NCBI GenBank assembly: GCA_029557965.1
Contig: JAKQIM010000010.1
Span: 1 to 39,958, forward strand
Direction: 5' to 3'
From: Chloroflexota bacterium
Lineage (GTDB): Bacteria > Chloroflexota > Anaerolineae > Anaerolineales > UBA4823
DNA length: 39,958 nucleotides
This document shows, piece by piece, positions 1 through 7,266 of this stretch. Position numbers and translations under genes: made by a program. The notes under the pieces were generated by a model. It made no database searches. It worked only from the letters and a program-made list of their open reading frames with translations, and was not told the origin of the DNA. Position 1 is the stretch's first letter; the number at the start of each line of letters is the position of its first letter.

Positions 1-30
1 TTCTTGGTGCGGCGCCTGCGGGCAGCATAA
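1..30 (+). CDS. Possible C-terminal tail of an upstream gene (partial)
   Basis: The first nine codons are open in frame 1 and end in TAA at 28-30. The tail would be arginine-rich (FLVRRLRAA). A strong terminator begins 11 bases later, as expected behind a rightward gene. Nothing else can be said because the gene lies outside the window, and a chance open frame of this length is quite possible. Confidence 0.2.
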   Translation, partial: FLVRRLRAA

Positions 31-40
31 ACACTTCTGA

Positions 41-83
41 TTAACACAAAAAGGCGGCTTTTGATGCCGCCTTTTTGTGTTAA
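41..83. terminator. Bidirectional intrinsic terminator with 18-bp perfect arms
   Basis: Perfect inverted repeat: arms 41-58 and 66-83 with a 7-nt loop. The GC core GGCGGC/GCCGCC is flanked by A5 and T5, so it can terminate transcription from both sides: the leftward phosphohexomutase gene and any rightward gene ending near position 30. The symmetry continues 7 bp beyond the U-tract. Confidence 0.85.
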
Positions 84-100
84 TCGCCAGGCCCAAAAGG

Positions 101-1561
101 TCACGAGGCGTTAGAAGCCACCTGCTCTCCAAACGCCAGCAGGGCCTGCACCATCTCAGGCGTGCGTCCCTCGGCATATACGCGCAGCACCGGCTCGGTG
201 CCAGACGGTCTGATCAACAGCCAGGAACCGTCATTGATCAGGTACTTTACCCCATCCAGTGTCTTCACCTCGCCCACCTGCTCGCCGCCGATCTGTGCCG
301 GGGCATTATCCACCAGGGTGCGGGTCATTTCGCTCTTCGAGACCGGATGGCTCAAGCGCAGGTCGGTACGCTGGTAATGAGCCGGGCCAACATCTTTCAA
401 GAGAGCCTCTACCAATTCATACAGCGAGACTCCCGTTTTCGCCACAATTTCTAACAACAGCAAGCCCATGATCACCCCATCGCCCTCGGGGATGTGACCC
501 CGGAATGAGATGCCGCCCGATTCCTCGCCGCCGATCAACACATCTTCTTTCAACATGTGATCGGCGATATGATTGAAACCAACCGGGGTTTCGTACATCG
601 GCAGGCCGTAACGCTCTGCCAGGCGGTCGATCATGCGCGTGGTAGATACGGTGCGCACCACCGGTCCGCGCCAGCCGCGCGTTTCGGCCAGGTAGCGCAG
701 CGCAAGGGCCATGATCTTGTGCGGATCAACAAAGTTGCCCCGCCCATCCATGGCACCAATGCGGTCGGCATCGCCGTCGGTAGCCAGGCCCAGATGGCCC
801 ATGCCCGTGCTCACCGCCCCTGCCAGCGCCCCCAGGTAGCGAGCAATTGGCTCAGGATGCACCCCACCAAAACCAGGGTTCATCTCGCCGCGGATCTCCG
901 TTACCTCGCAGCCGGTGCCCTGCAAGATGCCCTTGATCACGCCGCGCCCAGAGCCGAACATCGAATCCACCACCACCTGCTGGGGATTGTCGGCGATAGC
1001 GTCGAAGTCGATCAGCTTGCGCATATGGTCGTAATAAGCCGGCAAAGGGTTGAAGCGCTGGATCAGGCCCAACTGGCGCGCCTGGTCAAAATCCATCAGG
1101 TTTGGCCCGCGAGCGCGCTCCTCGTTATCGGTCAGGTACACTTCCACCCGCCGGCACTGCTCAGGCAAAGCCGAGCCGCCGTAAGCCGCCTTGAGCTTGA
1201 CGCCATTGTAACGCGGCGCATTGTGCGACGCCGTGATCATCACCCCGCCGATGGCCCCCAGGTTGCGCACGCTGAATGAAATCGCCGGGGTGGGCGCATC
1301 CGATTGGGCCAGGTAAACGGTGAAGCCGTTGCCAGCCAACACACGCGCCACCTCAGATGCGTAGCGATCAGAAAGGAAGCGGGTATCAAAACCCACCACC
1401 ACCTTGCGTTCATCCACACCTGCCGGAACAGGCGTGCCATCGTTCCAATGCTCAGAACCAATCGCGTCAGCCACCGCCTGCGCCACCAGGCGCAGGTTGG
1501 AGAAAGTAAAGGTATCGGATATAACGGCTCGCCAGCCGTCAGTACCAAAATGGATGGGCAT
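101..1561 (-). CDS. Phosphoglucomutase/phosphomannomutase family alpha-D-phosphohexomutase
   Basis: Cytoplasmic enzyme that moves phosphate between C1 and C6 of a hexose phosphate. All four family signatures are visible: the phosphoserine loop TASHNA at residues 110-115 (Ser112; usually TASHNP, here Ala for Pro), the metal loop DGDADR at 262-267, the sugar-recognition loop GEESGG at 345-350, and the phosphate-binding loop RPSGTEP at 451-457. At 486 residues it has the family's usual length. The start at 1561 is chosen because GAGGAG lies 8 nt upstream; a GTG three codons earlier would sit directly on that Shine-Dalgarno. GEESGG favours a glucose-type substrate over the GEMSGH of PMM/PGM enzymes, but sugar specificity is inference. 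Transcription probably starts from a TAGAAT box at 1597-1602 and stops at the 41-83 terminator. Confidence 0.93.
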   Translation of the reverse strand: MPIHFGTDGWRAVISDTFTFSNLRLVAQAVADAIGSEHWNDGTPVPAGVDERKVVVGFDTRFLSDRYASEVARVLAGNGFTVYLAQSDAPTPAISFSVRNLGAIGGVMITASHNAPRYNGVKLKAAYGGSALPEQCRRVEVYLTDNEERARGPNLMDFDQARQLGLIQRFNPLPAYYDHMRKLIDFDAIADNPQQVVVDSMFGSGRGVIKGILQGTGCEVTEIRGEMNPGFGGVHPEPIARYLGALAGAVSTGMGHLGLATDGDADRIGAMDGRGNFVDPHKIMALALRYLAETRGWRGPVVRTVSTTRMIDRLAERYGLPMYETPVGFNHIADHMLKEDVLIGGEESGGISFRGHIPEGDGVIMGLLLLEIVAKTGVSLYELVEALLKDVGPAHYQRTDLRLSHPVSKSEMTRTLVDNAPAQIGGEQVGEVKTLDGVKYLINDGSWLLIRPSGTEPVLRVYAEGRTPEMVQALLAFGEQVASNAS

Positions 1562-1596
1562 GCAAATCACTCCTCAAGTAAAGTTTTGCGTGGCTG

Positions 1597-1602
1597 ATTC
1601 TA
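1597..1602 (-). promoter_or_regulatory. Candidate -10 box of the phosphohexomutase gene
   Basis: TAGAAT on the minus strand, within GTGATAGAATC. The same 11-mer precedes uvrC at 22776-22786. No good -35 is seen at the usual spacing. Confidence 0.4.
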
Positions 1603-1746
1603 TCACATCCCAATCCCCACTTCTGGCAAGATAATTGCACCCAGGGGGGATATCATAATTTTTTCCATTAACCAGCCTCTTAAACCGCCCGTTCATGCTA
1701 GAATTAGAGTCAAGCCAGAAGCTCGAAAGCAGTCATCCACAGATGG

Positions 1747-3429
1747 GTGATGGGATCTATGCCAGAAGATAAAGCCACAATTGTGATCTTACTCAAGGGG
1801 TTGAAGCCCTTCGAAGGCCTGTCGGACGAACAACTGGCCTTGGTGGCGTCTGTTACCAACCTGCTGGAGATCAAAGAAGGCCAGGGCGTTGATCTGCCAT
1901 CCGATCGCGACTATCCCTTCTACGCCGTGGCTACCGGCAAAGTACAAAAAACCCTGCAAAGCTGGCGCAAAGAAAAGCCCGTCTGGGCGCTCAAAAAGAA
2001 CGACTTCTTTGGCGCCGATGTTGCCATCTTGGGCAGCCGCCGGATCTACACCGTGGTTGCCCTCAAGCCCACCCAGCTCCTGACCATCGAGGCCGGCCAA
2101 CTGGCAACCCTGCTGCGCATGATCCCGCGCCTCAAAGAGAATCTGCGCACCATCTTGCGCACATACAAAGCCCTGCAAAGCAGGCGTTTTGATTGGGTGA
2201 CGGAAGACGAAGAGATCCTGCTGGTGACCAACAAACACCCGGCCTACCTATTCGTGGCCCTGCTTGGCCCCCTGGCGCTGGCGTGGTCTTCTTTGCTGCC
2301 CTTCATGGTGAACCTGCTCTCCCCGACTGTCGCCGTCAGCCTGGTGGCAGACTGGCTCGGCATTGGCATCTTGATCGCCGCAGGGCTGTGGGCGGCGTGG
2401 ACTTATGTCGATTTCATCAACGATTATTACGTGGTGACCGATGGGCGGGTGGTAGAGATCGAATCGGTGGTCGGGCTCTACAGCAACCGCGAGGAAGCCC
2501 CCCTGAGCGCAATCAAAAACGAAGAAGTGACCACCTCTTTCTTCGGGCGCATGCTCGGCTTTGGCAGCGTGGTCAGCCATGCCTTCATGGGCGATATCCG
2601 CTTCGAGAACATTGCCGAGCCGGCTAAGGTGCGTGACTTGATCACCAGCCTGCGCAAAGCGGCTGCCGGGCAGGCCGTGGCTGCCGACCGCGTGACCATG
2701 GCGAACCTGGTCAGGCGGCGCATCAACCCACCCCCGCCTGCACCGCCCGCCCCCCCGGCCCCGCCCCCAGCCAAGACCCGCATCCCCTTAGACCAACGCC
2801 TGCAAAAAGCATTCAGCACCTATATCATCGAAGGAGATACCATTACCTACCGCAAGCACCTGCTGGTGTTGCTCAGGCATGTTGCTGCGCCCAGCCTCTT
2901 GATCGTGGCGGTGCTTGGGCTGGCAACCTGGCTGTATATCCTGCGGGTTGGCGGGCAGATCGATTTTCCTTCTCCCGTGGCCATTATCCTGACCCCGCTC
3001 TTTCTCATCCTGCCACCCCTGGCCTTCTGGTGGGGCTGGCATTATGTAGACTGGTCGAATGATATTTACCGGATAACAGCCGATAAGATCATCGACAGCG
3101 AAAAGAAACCGCTCGGAGATGAGGTGACCAAGTCGGCCCCCTTAGAAAACATCTTCAGCATGGAGCTGGAGCGCAAAGGCTTCATCGGCGTGGTCTTCAA
3201 CTTTGGCAATGTGGTCATCAACACCGGCACCGATTCTAAGTTCATCTTTCTCAACATCAACAACCCTGCCCGCGCCCAGCGCGACATCTATGCCAAGAAA
3301 TACGCCATGGAACAAAAACGCCGCACGGCTGAGATCACCAAGCGCGGTGAAGAGATCGTGGATTGGCTGGCGGCATACCACCACGTCTCAGATGAGCTGC
3401 GCCGCCCAAAAGATACCCCCCAAACATGA
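1747..3429 (+). CDS. Membrane protein: cyclic-nucleotide-binding-like domain plus two TM-hairpin/bacterial PH-domain units
   Basis: Residues 10-135 resemble a cNMP-binding beta-barrel (KNDFFGADVAIL is like the FGE..LL phosphate cassette, but the canonical RTA arginine is not obvious, so nucleotide binding is unsure). Two similar units follow. Unit 1 has TM segments near 165-190 and 200-220 and a PH-like domain at 224-303. A proline-rich linker spans 328-341. Unit 2 has TM segments near 380-398 and 409-432 and a PH-like domain at 437-530. The TM-to-PH junctions align (WTYVDFINDYYVVTDGRVVE with WHYVDWSNDIYRITADKIID), which shows an internal duplication. The protein probably sits in the membrane with the sensor domains cytoplasmic. 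The function is unknown; signal-dependent membrane organisation is a guess. GTG 1747, ATG 1750 and ATG 1759 are all possible starts, and none has a strong ribosome-binding site. Confidence 0.75.
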   Translation: MMGSMPEDKATIVILLKGLKPFEGLSDEQLALVASVTNLLEIKEGQGVDLPSDRDYPFYAVATGKVQKTLQSWRKEKPVWALKKNDFFGADVAILGSRRIYTVVALKPTQLLTIEAGQLATLLRMIPRLKENLRTILRTYKALQSRRFDWVTEDEEILLVTNKHPAYLFVALLGPLALAWSSLLPFMVNLLSPTVAVSLVADWLGIGILIAAGLWAAWTYVDFINDYYVVTDGRVVEIESVVGLYSNREEAPLSAIKNEEVTTSFFGRMLGFGSVVSHAFMGDIRFENIAEPAKVRDLITSLRKAAAGQAVAADRVTMANLVRRRINPPPPAPPAPPAPPPAKTRIPLDQRLQKAFSTYIIEGDTITYRKHLLVLLRHVAAPSLLIVAVLGLATWLYILRVGGQIDFPSPVAIILTPLFLILPPLAFWWGWHYVDWSNDIYRITADKIIDSEKKPLGDEVTKSAPLENIFSMELERKGFIGVVFNFGNVVINTGTDSKFIFLNINNPARAQRDIYAKKYAMEQKRRTAEITKRGEEIVDWLAAYHHVSDELRRPKDTPQT

Positions 3430-3440
3430 CCAGATTGGGG

Positions 3441-3446
3441 TACAAT
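3441..3446 (+). promoter_or_regulatory. Candidate -10 box of def
   Basis: TACAAT preceded by TTGGGG, 42 nt before the def start. It lies just after the stop codon of the preceding gene. No clear -35 is seen. Confidence 0.35.
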
Positions 3447-3488
3447 AAGCAAAATCAATTCGGTACACATGCCGGTATGTGAGGAGAA

Positions 3489-4016
3489 ATGGCACTTCTA
3501 GAAATTGTTACCCTGCCTGAGCCCGTGCTGCGCCGCAAGGCACGCAAAGTCACCGACTTCGGGCCAGAACTGCAAACCCTGATCGACGATATGGTTGAAA
3601 CCATGCGCGCTGCCCCTGGCGTTGGCCTGGCAGCGCCCCAGGTAGCCCAGTCGCTGCGCCTGATCGTCGTTGAATACGCAGAAGAGAGCGAAGACGAGAA
3701 CGCCGAGCCTGCTGAGCCCAAGCTGTACACCGTCGTCAACCCTGAGATCACCCGCACTTCAGAAGAGACCGTCATCGGCACCGAGGGCTGTCTTTCTATT
3801 CCCAGTATCCTGGGCGATGTCGAGCGCTTCGAAGCCATCACGGTCAAAGGCCAGAACCGCCGCGGCCAACCCACCACCATCAAAGCCAAGGGTTGGCTGG
3901 CGCGCATCTTCCAGCACGAGATCGATCACCTGGATGGGATAGTCTTTGTAGACCGGGCCGAAAAGGCCTGGAAGGTAGAAACCCAGCCGGGGCAAGTCCT
4001 TATCGACAACGTTTAA
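3489..4016 (+). CDS. def: Peptide deformylase
   Basis: Metal-dependent enzyme that removes the formyl group from the N-terminal methionine of nascent proteins. All three motifs are present: GVGLAAPQ at residues 44-51, EGCLS at 99-103 (Cys101 is the metal ligand) and HEIDH at 143-147 (two His ligands and the catalytic Glu). At 175 residues it is normal in length. A Glu/Asp/Pro-rich stretch at about 65-77 sits between the first two motifs and looks like a lineage-specific acidic loop. GAGGAG lies only 2 nt before the ATG, which is close but the only candidate. The gene has its own TACAAT box and is followed by a 23-bp-arm terminator, so it is probably monocistronic. Confidence 0.96.
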   Translation: MALLEIVTLPEPVLRRKARKVTDFGPELQTLIDDMVETMRAAPGVGLAAPQVAQSLRLIVVEYAEESEDENAEPAEPKLYTVVNPEITRTSEETVIGTEGCLSIPSILGDVERFEAITVKGQNRRGQPTTIKAKGWLARIFQHEIDHLDGIVFVDRAEKAWKVETQPGQVLIDNV

Positions 4017-4031
4017 GGGATCAATACAATC

Positions 4032-4072
4032 CATGATGCCCCCCTGATTTAATCTTTCAGGAATGCATCATG
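4032..4072. repeat. Interrupted inverted repeat downstream of def
   Basis: CATGATGC at 4032-4039 pairs with GCATCATG at 4065-4072. An inner CTGA/TCAG pair lies between them. It has no U-tract and its role is unknown. Confidence 0.45.
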
Positions 4073-4104
4073 CTTGGTGCTCCCTTTCTCCTATCCCCAG
4101 AATT

Positions 4105-4157
4105 CCGAAAACGAAGGTGATGCAGGGCCAAATACCCTGCATCACCTTCGTTTTCGG
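4105..4157. terminator. Long-arm terminator after def
   Basis: Perfect 23-bp arms, 4105-4127 and 4135-4157, with a 7-nt loop ccaaata. The outer stem (CCGAAAACGAA) and the loop start resemble the fhs terminator at 13491-13538, which suggests two members of one terminator or palindrome family. Confidence 0.75.
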
Positions 4158-4163
4158 TCACAC

Positions 4164-4211
4164 CCCCTCCCCCGCCAGGCGGGGGAGGGGTAGGGGTGGG
4201 GGTGGGGGTGG
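4164..4211 (+). repeat. GC hairpin fused to a G-quadruplex-type G-run array
   Basis: Odd-length palindrome centred on 4177 (arms 4164-4176 and 4178-4190). It continues into five runs of four or five G separated by 1-2 nt between 4181 and 4209. It lies about 75 nt upstream of recF on the coding strand. Confidence 0.6.
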
Positions 4212-4271
4212 TTTTGTGCATAACACAGCCGATGATTAAATTCGGGATGTGTTATGTCTCGTATTTTCGGG

Positions 4272-4277
4272 TAAAAT
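4272..4277 (+). promoter_or_regulatory. Candidate -10 box giving a leaderless recF mRNA
   Basis: TAAAAT ends 7 nt before the ATG of recF at 4285, so transcription would start at or next to the start codon. No Shine-Dalgarno is present. Confidence 0.45.
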
Positions 4278-4284
4278 TCACTTC

Positions 4285-5502
4285 ATGCAGTTAACCCACC
4301 TTTCGCTGACCAATTTCCGCAACTTCACCCGCCTGGATCTGGATGTGCCAGGCGGGACGATCTTACTGGTCGGCGACAACGCCCAGGGCAAGACCAGCGT
4401 GCTAGAGGCCATCTACCTGCTGGCGACGATGACGTCTTTCCACGCCAGCAGCGAGCGCCAGACGATCAACTTCATCGAAGCGCGCAACCCGCTGGCGGTG
4501 GGGCGCATTGTGGCCGATTTCCAGCGCGGCAGCGAGGCTCACCGCCTGGAGATACGCATTATTCAGGAGGGCGGCAACGGCGGGCTGCGCCTGCGCAAAG
4601 AGGCCCTGCTGGACGGGGTCAAGCACAAGTCCAGCACGGTGGTCGGGCAGTTCAACGCCGTGCTCTTCCTGCCGCAGATGCTCTCCGTCATCGAAGGCTC
4701 GCCCGAAGAACGGCGGCGCTACCTGAACCTGGCCCTGGCCCAGGTGGTGACCCATTACGCCCCGGCCCTTTCCGATTACAACAAGGCCCTCACCCAACGC
4801 AACGCCCTGCTCAAACAGCTCAATGAGCGCGGCGGCGACCCAACCCAGCTTGCCTATTGGGATGAACAGGTTACCGCCAGCGGCGCCCAGTTGATCCATG
4901 CCCGCATCCGCGCCGTGCAAGAGCTGGAACGCCAGGGGGCCAAGGTTCACGGTGAGCTGACGCGCGGCGAAGAAGTGCTGCGCCTGAGCTACCAGCCATC
5001 TTACGATCCCCTGGCGCGCCCCAACGGCTATGTGAACGGCCAGCTTGGCCTGCCACTGGATGCCGCCGCCGACCGCTCAGGGGTATCGGTGGCAGAGATT
5101 CGCAAAGGCTTCCAAGAAGCGCTCGCCCGCCTGCGCAGCGAAGAGATTGCCCGCGGTGTCACCGTCATTGGACCGCACCGCGATGAGCTGCGCTTCCTAT
5201 CCAACGGCATCGACCTGGGTGACTACGGCTCGCGCGGCCAGGTGCGCACGGCAATGCTGGCGCTCAAAATTGCCGAGGTGAGCTGGATGAAAGAAAAAAC
5301 CGGCCACTGGCCGGTGCTGCTGCTGGATGAGGTAATGGCCGAGCTGGACCCCCGCCGCCGCCAAGACCTGCTGGCGCGCATTGCCGGCGTGGAACAGGCC
5401 CTGCTGACCACCACCGACCTGGATCTGTTCGCCCCTGGGTTCACCCAACAAGCCGCCTTATGGAACGTACACGGCGGCCGGGTCAGCAAAGTTAATCCTT
5501 AA
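4285..5502 (+). CDS. recF: DNA replication/repair protein RecF
   Basis: SMC-like ATPase that binds gapped DNA and helps load RecA in the RecFOR pathway. The N-terminus QLTHLSLTNFRNF is typical of RecF. Walker A is GDNAQGKT at residues 30-37, the ABC-type signature is YGSRGQ near 313-318, and Walker B with the D-loop (LLLDEVMAELDP) lies near 344-355. The length of 405 residues fits the family at its upper end. The start at 4285 is preferred over an in-frame ATG 12 codons upstream because family homology begins here and a -10 box lies immediately before it. Unlike in many bacteria, dnaA, dnaN and gyrB are not adjacent. It converges with rsmG with an 11-bp gap. Confidence 0.95.
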   Translation: MQLTHLSLTNFRNFTRLDLDVPGGTILLVGDNAQGKTSVLEAIYLLATMTSFHASSERQTINFIEARNPLAVGRIVADFQRGSEAHRLEIRIIQEGGNGGLRLRKEALLDGVKHKSSTVVGQFNAVLFLPQMLSVIEGSPEERRRYLNLALAQVVTHYAPALSDYNKALTQRNALLKQLNERGGDPTQLAYWDEQVTASGAQLIHARIRAVQELERQGAKVHGELTRGEEVLRLSYQPSYDPLARPNGYVNGQLGLPLDAAADRSGVSVAEIRKGFQEALARLRSEEIARGVTVIGPHRDELRFLSNGIDLGDYGSRGQVRTAMLALKIAEVSWMKEKTGHWPVLLLDEVMAELDPRRRQDLLARIAGVEQALLTTTDLDLFAPGFTQQAALWNVHGGRVSKVNP

Positions 5503-5512
5503 TGGGAATAAT

Positions 5513-6223
5513 TTAGAGCGGCTTCTTGGCCGCCAGGCCCACCCGGCGCGGATAGCTGCCCGGCGTGCGGGCCACTTTATCTACCACCACCAGGTAGCGT
5601 TCTTCGGCCACGCCCGGCAGGGTCACCGGCACCAGTTGGCGCAGCCGCCCGCCCAAGACGCGCAGGGCGTGTTCGGCTGTGTGCGCCTCAGCCGGGCCGC
5701 TCTCCCCCTTCATGGCGATCATGGCGCCGCCCACCCTCACCAGCGGCAGCAAGAACTCTGCCAGCACCGGCAAGATCGCCACGGCGCGCGCCACCGCCCA
5801 ATCGTACTGTTCGCGGTGGGCGGCTTTCTGCCCCAGGTCTTCAGCGCGCGCCTGCACCACATCTACCCCCGGCAGCTCCAGCGTATCCACCACGTGGCGG
5901 CAGAAACCCGCCTTCTTGCCCACCGATTCCACCAGGGTCAGGCGCATGCGTGGGTAGATGATCTTCAAGGCCAGGCCCGGAAAACCCGCCCCCGTACCCA
6001 CGTCCACCATCCGCTCAGGCGGCTTTTCGCGAAAAGCCAGCAGGCAGGTGAACGAATCCAAGAAGTGCTTGATGCGCACATCCTGTGGATCGCGAATGGC
6101 AGTCAGGTTGAAGCGCTCATTCCAATCGAGCAGCTCTTGCTCGTAGCGGATGAGCGCGTCCAATTGACCTGCGCTCAGGCGCAGGCTAAGCTGCTGTTGG
6201 GCAAATTGGGCCAATTCTTTCAT
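5513..6223 (-). CDS. rsmG: 16S rRNA (guanine-527-N7)-methyltransferase RsmG
   Basis: SAM-dependent enzyme that methylates N7 of G527 in the 530 loop of 16S rRNA; loss gives low-level streptomycin resistance in other bacteria. The N-terminal family signature (LLDWNERFNLTAIRDP..V..KHFLDSF) is followed by the SAM-binding motif VDVGTGAGFPGL, an acidic strand end (LVESVGKKAGF) and RAEDLG. At 236 residues it is normal in length. The start at 6223 has TATAAT 8 nt upstream and no clear Shine-Dalgarno. The 3' ends of rsmG and recF almost touch, with no terminator between them. Confidence 0.95.
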   Translation of the reverse strand: MKELAQFAQQQLSLRLSAGQLDALIRYEQELLDWNERFNLTAIRDPQDVRIKHFLDSFTCLLAFREKPPERMVDVGTGAGFPGLALKIIYPRMRLTLVESVGKKAGFCRHVVDTLELPGVDVVQARAEDLGQKAAHREQYDWAVARAVAILPVLAEFLLPLVRVGGAMIAMKGESGPAEAHTAEHALRVLGGRLRQLVPVTLPGVAEERYLVVVDKVARTPGSYPRRVGLAAKKPL

Positions 6224-6231
6224 TGTTCTGA

Positions 6232-6237
6232 ATTATA
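6232..6237 (-). promoter_or_regulatory. Candidate -10 box of rsmG
   Basis: Minus-strand TATAAT with 8 nt between it and the rsmG ATG, consistent with a leaderless or nearly leaderless transcript. Confidence 0.5.
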
Positions 6238-6297
6238 CCCGGCTCTGCGCTGTCGCGACCTGGATGATCTTTTAATTTTTTAAAAACCCAAGGAGCA

Positions 6298-6412
6298 CCG
6301 CAGAGAAACAGAGAACACTGAGAAAACCTTAAATCTTTTATTTTATGGCGGCGCAAAGCGCTGTCATAAAATAAACTCTCTGTGCACTCTGTGGCTCTGT
6401 GGTTTTCTCTGC
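6298..6412. repeat. Interspersed palindromic repeat of the CAGAGA...TCTCTG type
   Basis: The left half is rich in GAGAAACAGAGAACA-like units and the right half carries the complementary CTCTGTG units. The centre is a hairpin with 13-nt arms at 6337-6349 and 6363-6375 (one G-T wobble). Palindromes of this composition recur in many environmental genomes, from memory. It fills most of the 233-bp gap between rsmG and the next gene. Confidence 0.6.
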
Positions 6413-6444
6413 ATTTTCGCCCCGCCAAAACAAGAGAAAGTCCG

Positions 6445-6450
6445 TATAAT
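6445..6450 (+). promoter_or_regulatory. Candidate -10 box, leaderless start
   Basis: A perfect TATAAT ends exactly 6 nt before the ATG at 6457, so +1 would be the A of the start codon. Confidence 0.55.
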
Positions 6451-6456
6451 TAGAGC

Positions 6457-7221
6457 ATGGTCACACCCCAACACCTCCTCACCCGTTTGGAAGCCATCGG
6501 CCACGCGCTGGAAGACAGCGGCAAAGGCCTGTCCTTGATTGGATTGGGCTCGGTGGGGCAAGAACGACAGCGCCTGGACGAATACTCTGACCTGGATTTC
6601 TTTGCCATCGTCGAGCCGGGCTGCAAGCAGTCCTTCATTGAAAACCTGGATTGGCTGAGCAGCATCTGCCCGCTAGCCTACTGCTTCCGCAACACCCGCG
6701 ATGGGTACAAGCTCTTGTTCGAAGATGGCGTCTTCTGCGAATTTGCCGTCTTTGAGCCGCAGGAACTGCGCACGGCGGCCTTTGCACCCGGCAGCGTGAT
6801 CTGGAAGCGTCCCGAGGTCAGCCAGGCCATCGCCATTCCAGCCCAAATCCCCCAGCCCCCCGAACCCAGCAGCGCCGAATGGCTGTTGGGCGAAGCCCTG
6901 ACCAACCTGTACGTGGGGTTGGGCCGCTTCCGGCGCGGCGAAAAGCTTTCAGCCCAGCGCTTTATCCAGCATTACGCCGTCGATCGCCTGCTGGAGCTGG
7001 CTGCCCTGTTCGAGACACCCACCGCCACGCCTGCCGATCCCTTTAACCGCGAGCGCCGCTTCGAACAGCGTTATCCCCTCGCCGCGGCGCTCCTGCCCCA
7101 ATTCGTGCCTGGCTACCAGCACTGCCCACAAGCAGCCCTGGCCATCCTGGATTTCTTGGACCAGCATTTCGAGGTCAACCCTGCCATCAAGGCCGAGATT
7201 GTGCGTTTAGCATCAGAATGA
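6457..7221 (+). CDS. Nucleotidyltransferase-fold protein
   Basis: 254 residues. Near residues 25-50, GLGSVGQ followed by DEYSDLDFFAIV matches the GS...D.D strand-turn of DNA-polymerase-beta-like nucleotidyltransferases, with a third candidate acidic position in FCEFAVFE (near residue 90). The C-terminal half is helical, with FRRGEKLSAQRFIQHYAVDRLLEL, as in aminoglycoside or lincosamide nucleotidyltransferase-like proteins. The expected chemistry is NMP transfer from an NTP to a small molecule, RNA or protein, but the substrate cannot be read from the sequence and resistance should not be assumed. It is probably monocistronic, with a TATAAT at -12 and a shared terminator whose left arm contains the stop codon. 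Confidence 0.75.
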   Translation: MVTPQHLLTRLEAIGHALEDSGKGLSLIGLGSVGQERQRLDEYSDLDFFAIVEPGCKQSFIENLDWLSSICPLAYCFRNTRDGYKLLFEDGVFCEFAVFEPQELRTAAFAPGSVIWKRPEVSQAIAIPAQIPQPPEPSSAEWLLGEALTNLYVGLGRFRRGEKLSAQRFIQHYAVDRLLELAALFETPTATPADPFNRERRFEQRYPLAAALLPQFVPGYQHCPQAALAILDFLDQHFEVNPAIKAEIVRLASE

Positions 7222-7260
7222 AAAAAGAGCGGCGCATTGACGCCGCTCTTTTTTCATTCT
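7215..7260. terminator. Bidirectional terminator with 20-bp perfect arms
   Basis: Arms 7215-7234 and 7241-7260, loop cattga. The A6 and T6 tracts lie within the arms, so it works for both convergent genes. The stop codon of the nucleotidyltransferase gene (7219-7221) is inside the left arm. Confidence 0.88.
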
Positions 7261-7266
7261 CCAAAA

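Noticed and set aside
4017-6456. Replication origin, suggested by recF and rsmG (gidB) together.
   Set aside because: No dnaA, dnaN, gyrB or parAB is present and no cluster of DnaA boxes (TTATCCACA-like) is visible.
6457-7221. Aminoglycoside-resistance nucleotidyltransferase.
   Set aside because: Only the fold-level GS...DLD motif is visible; no substrate-specific residues support a resistance call.
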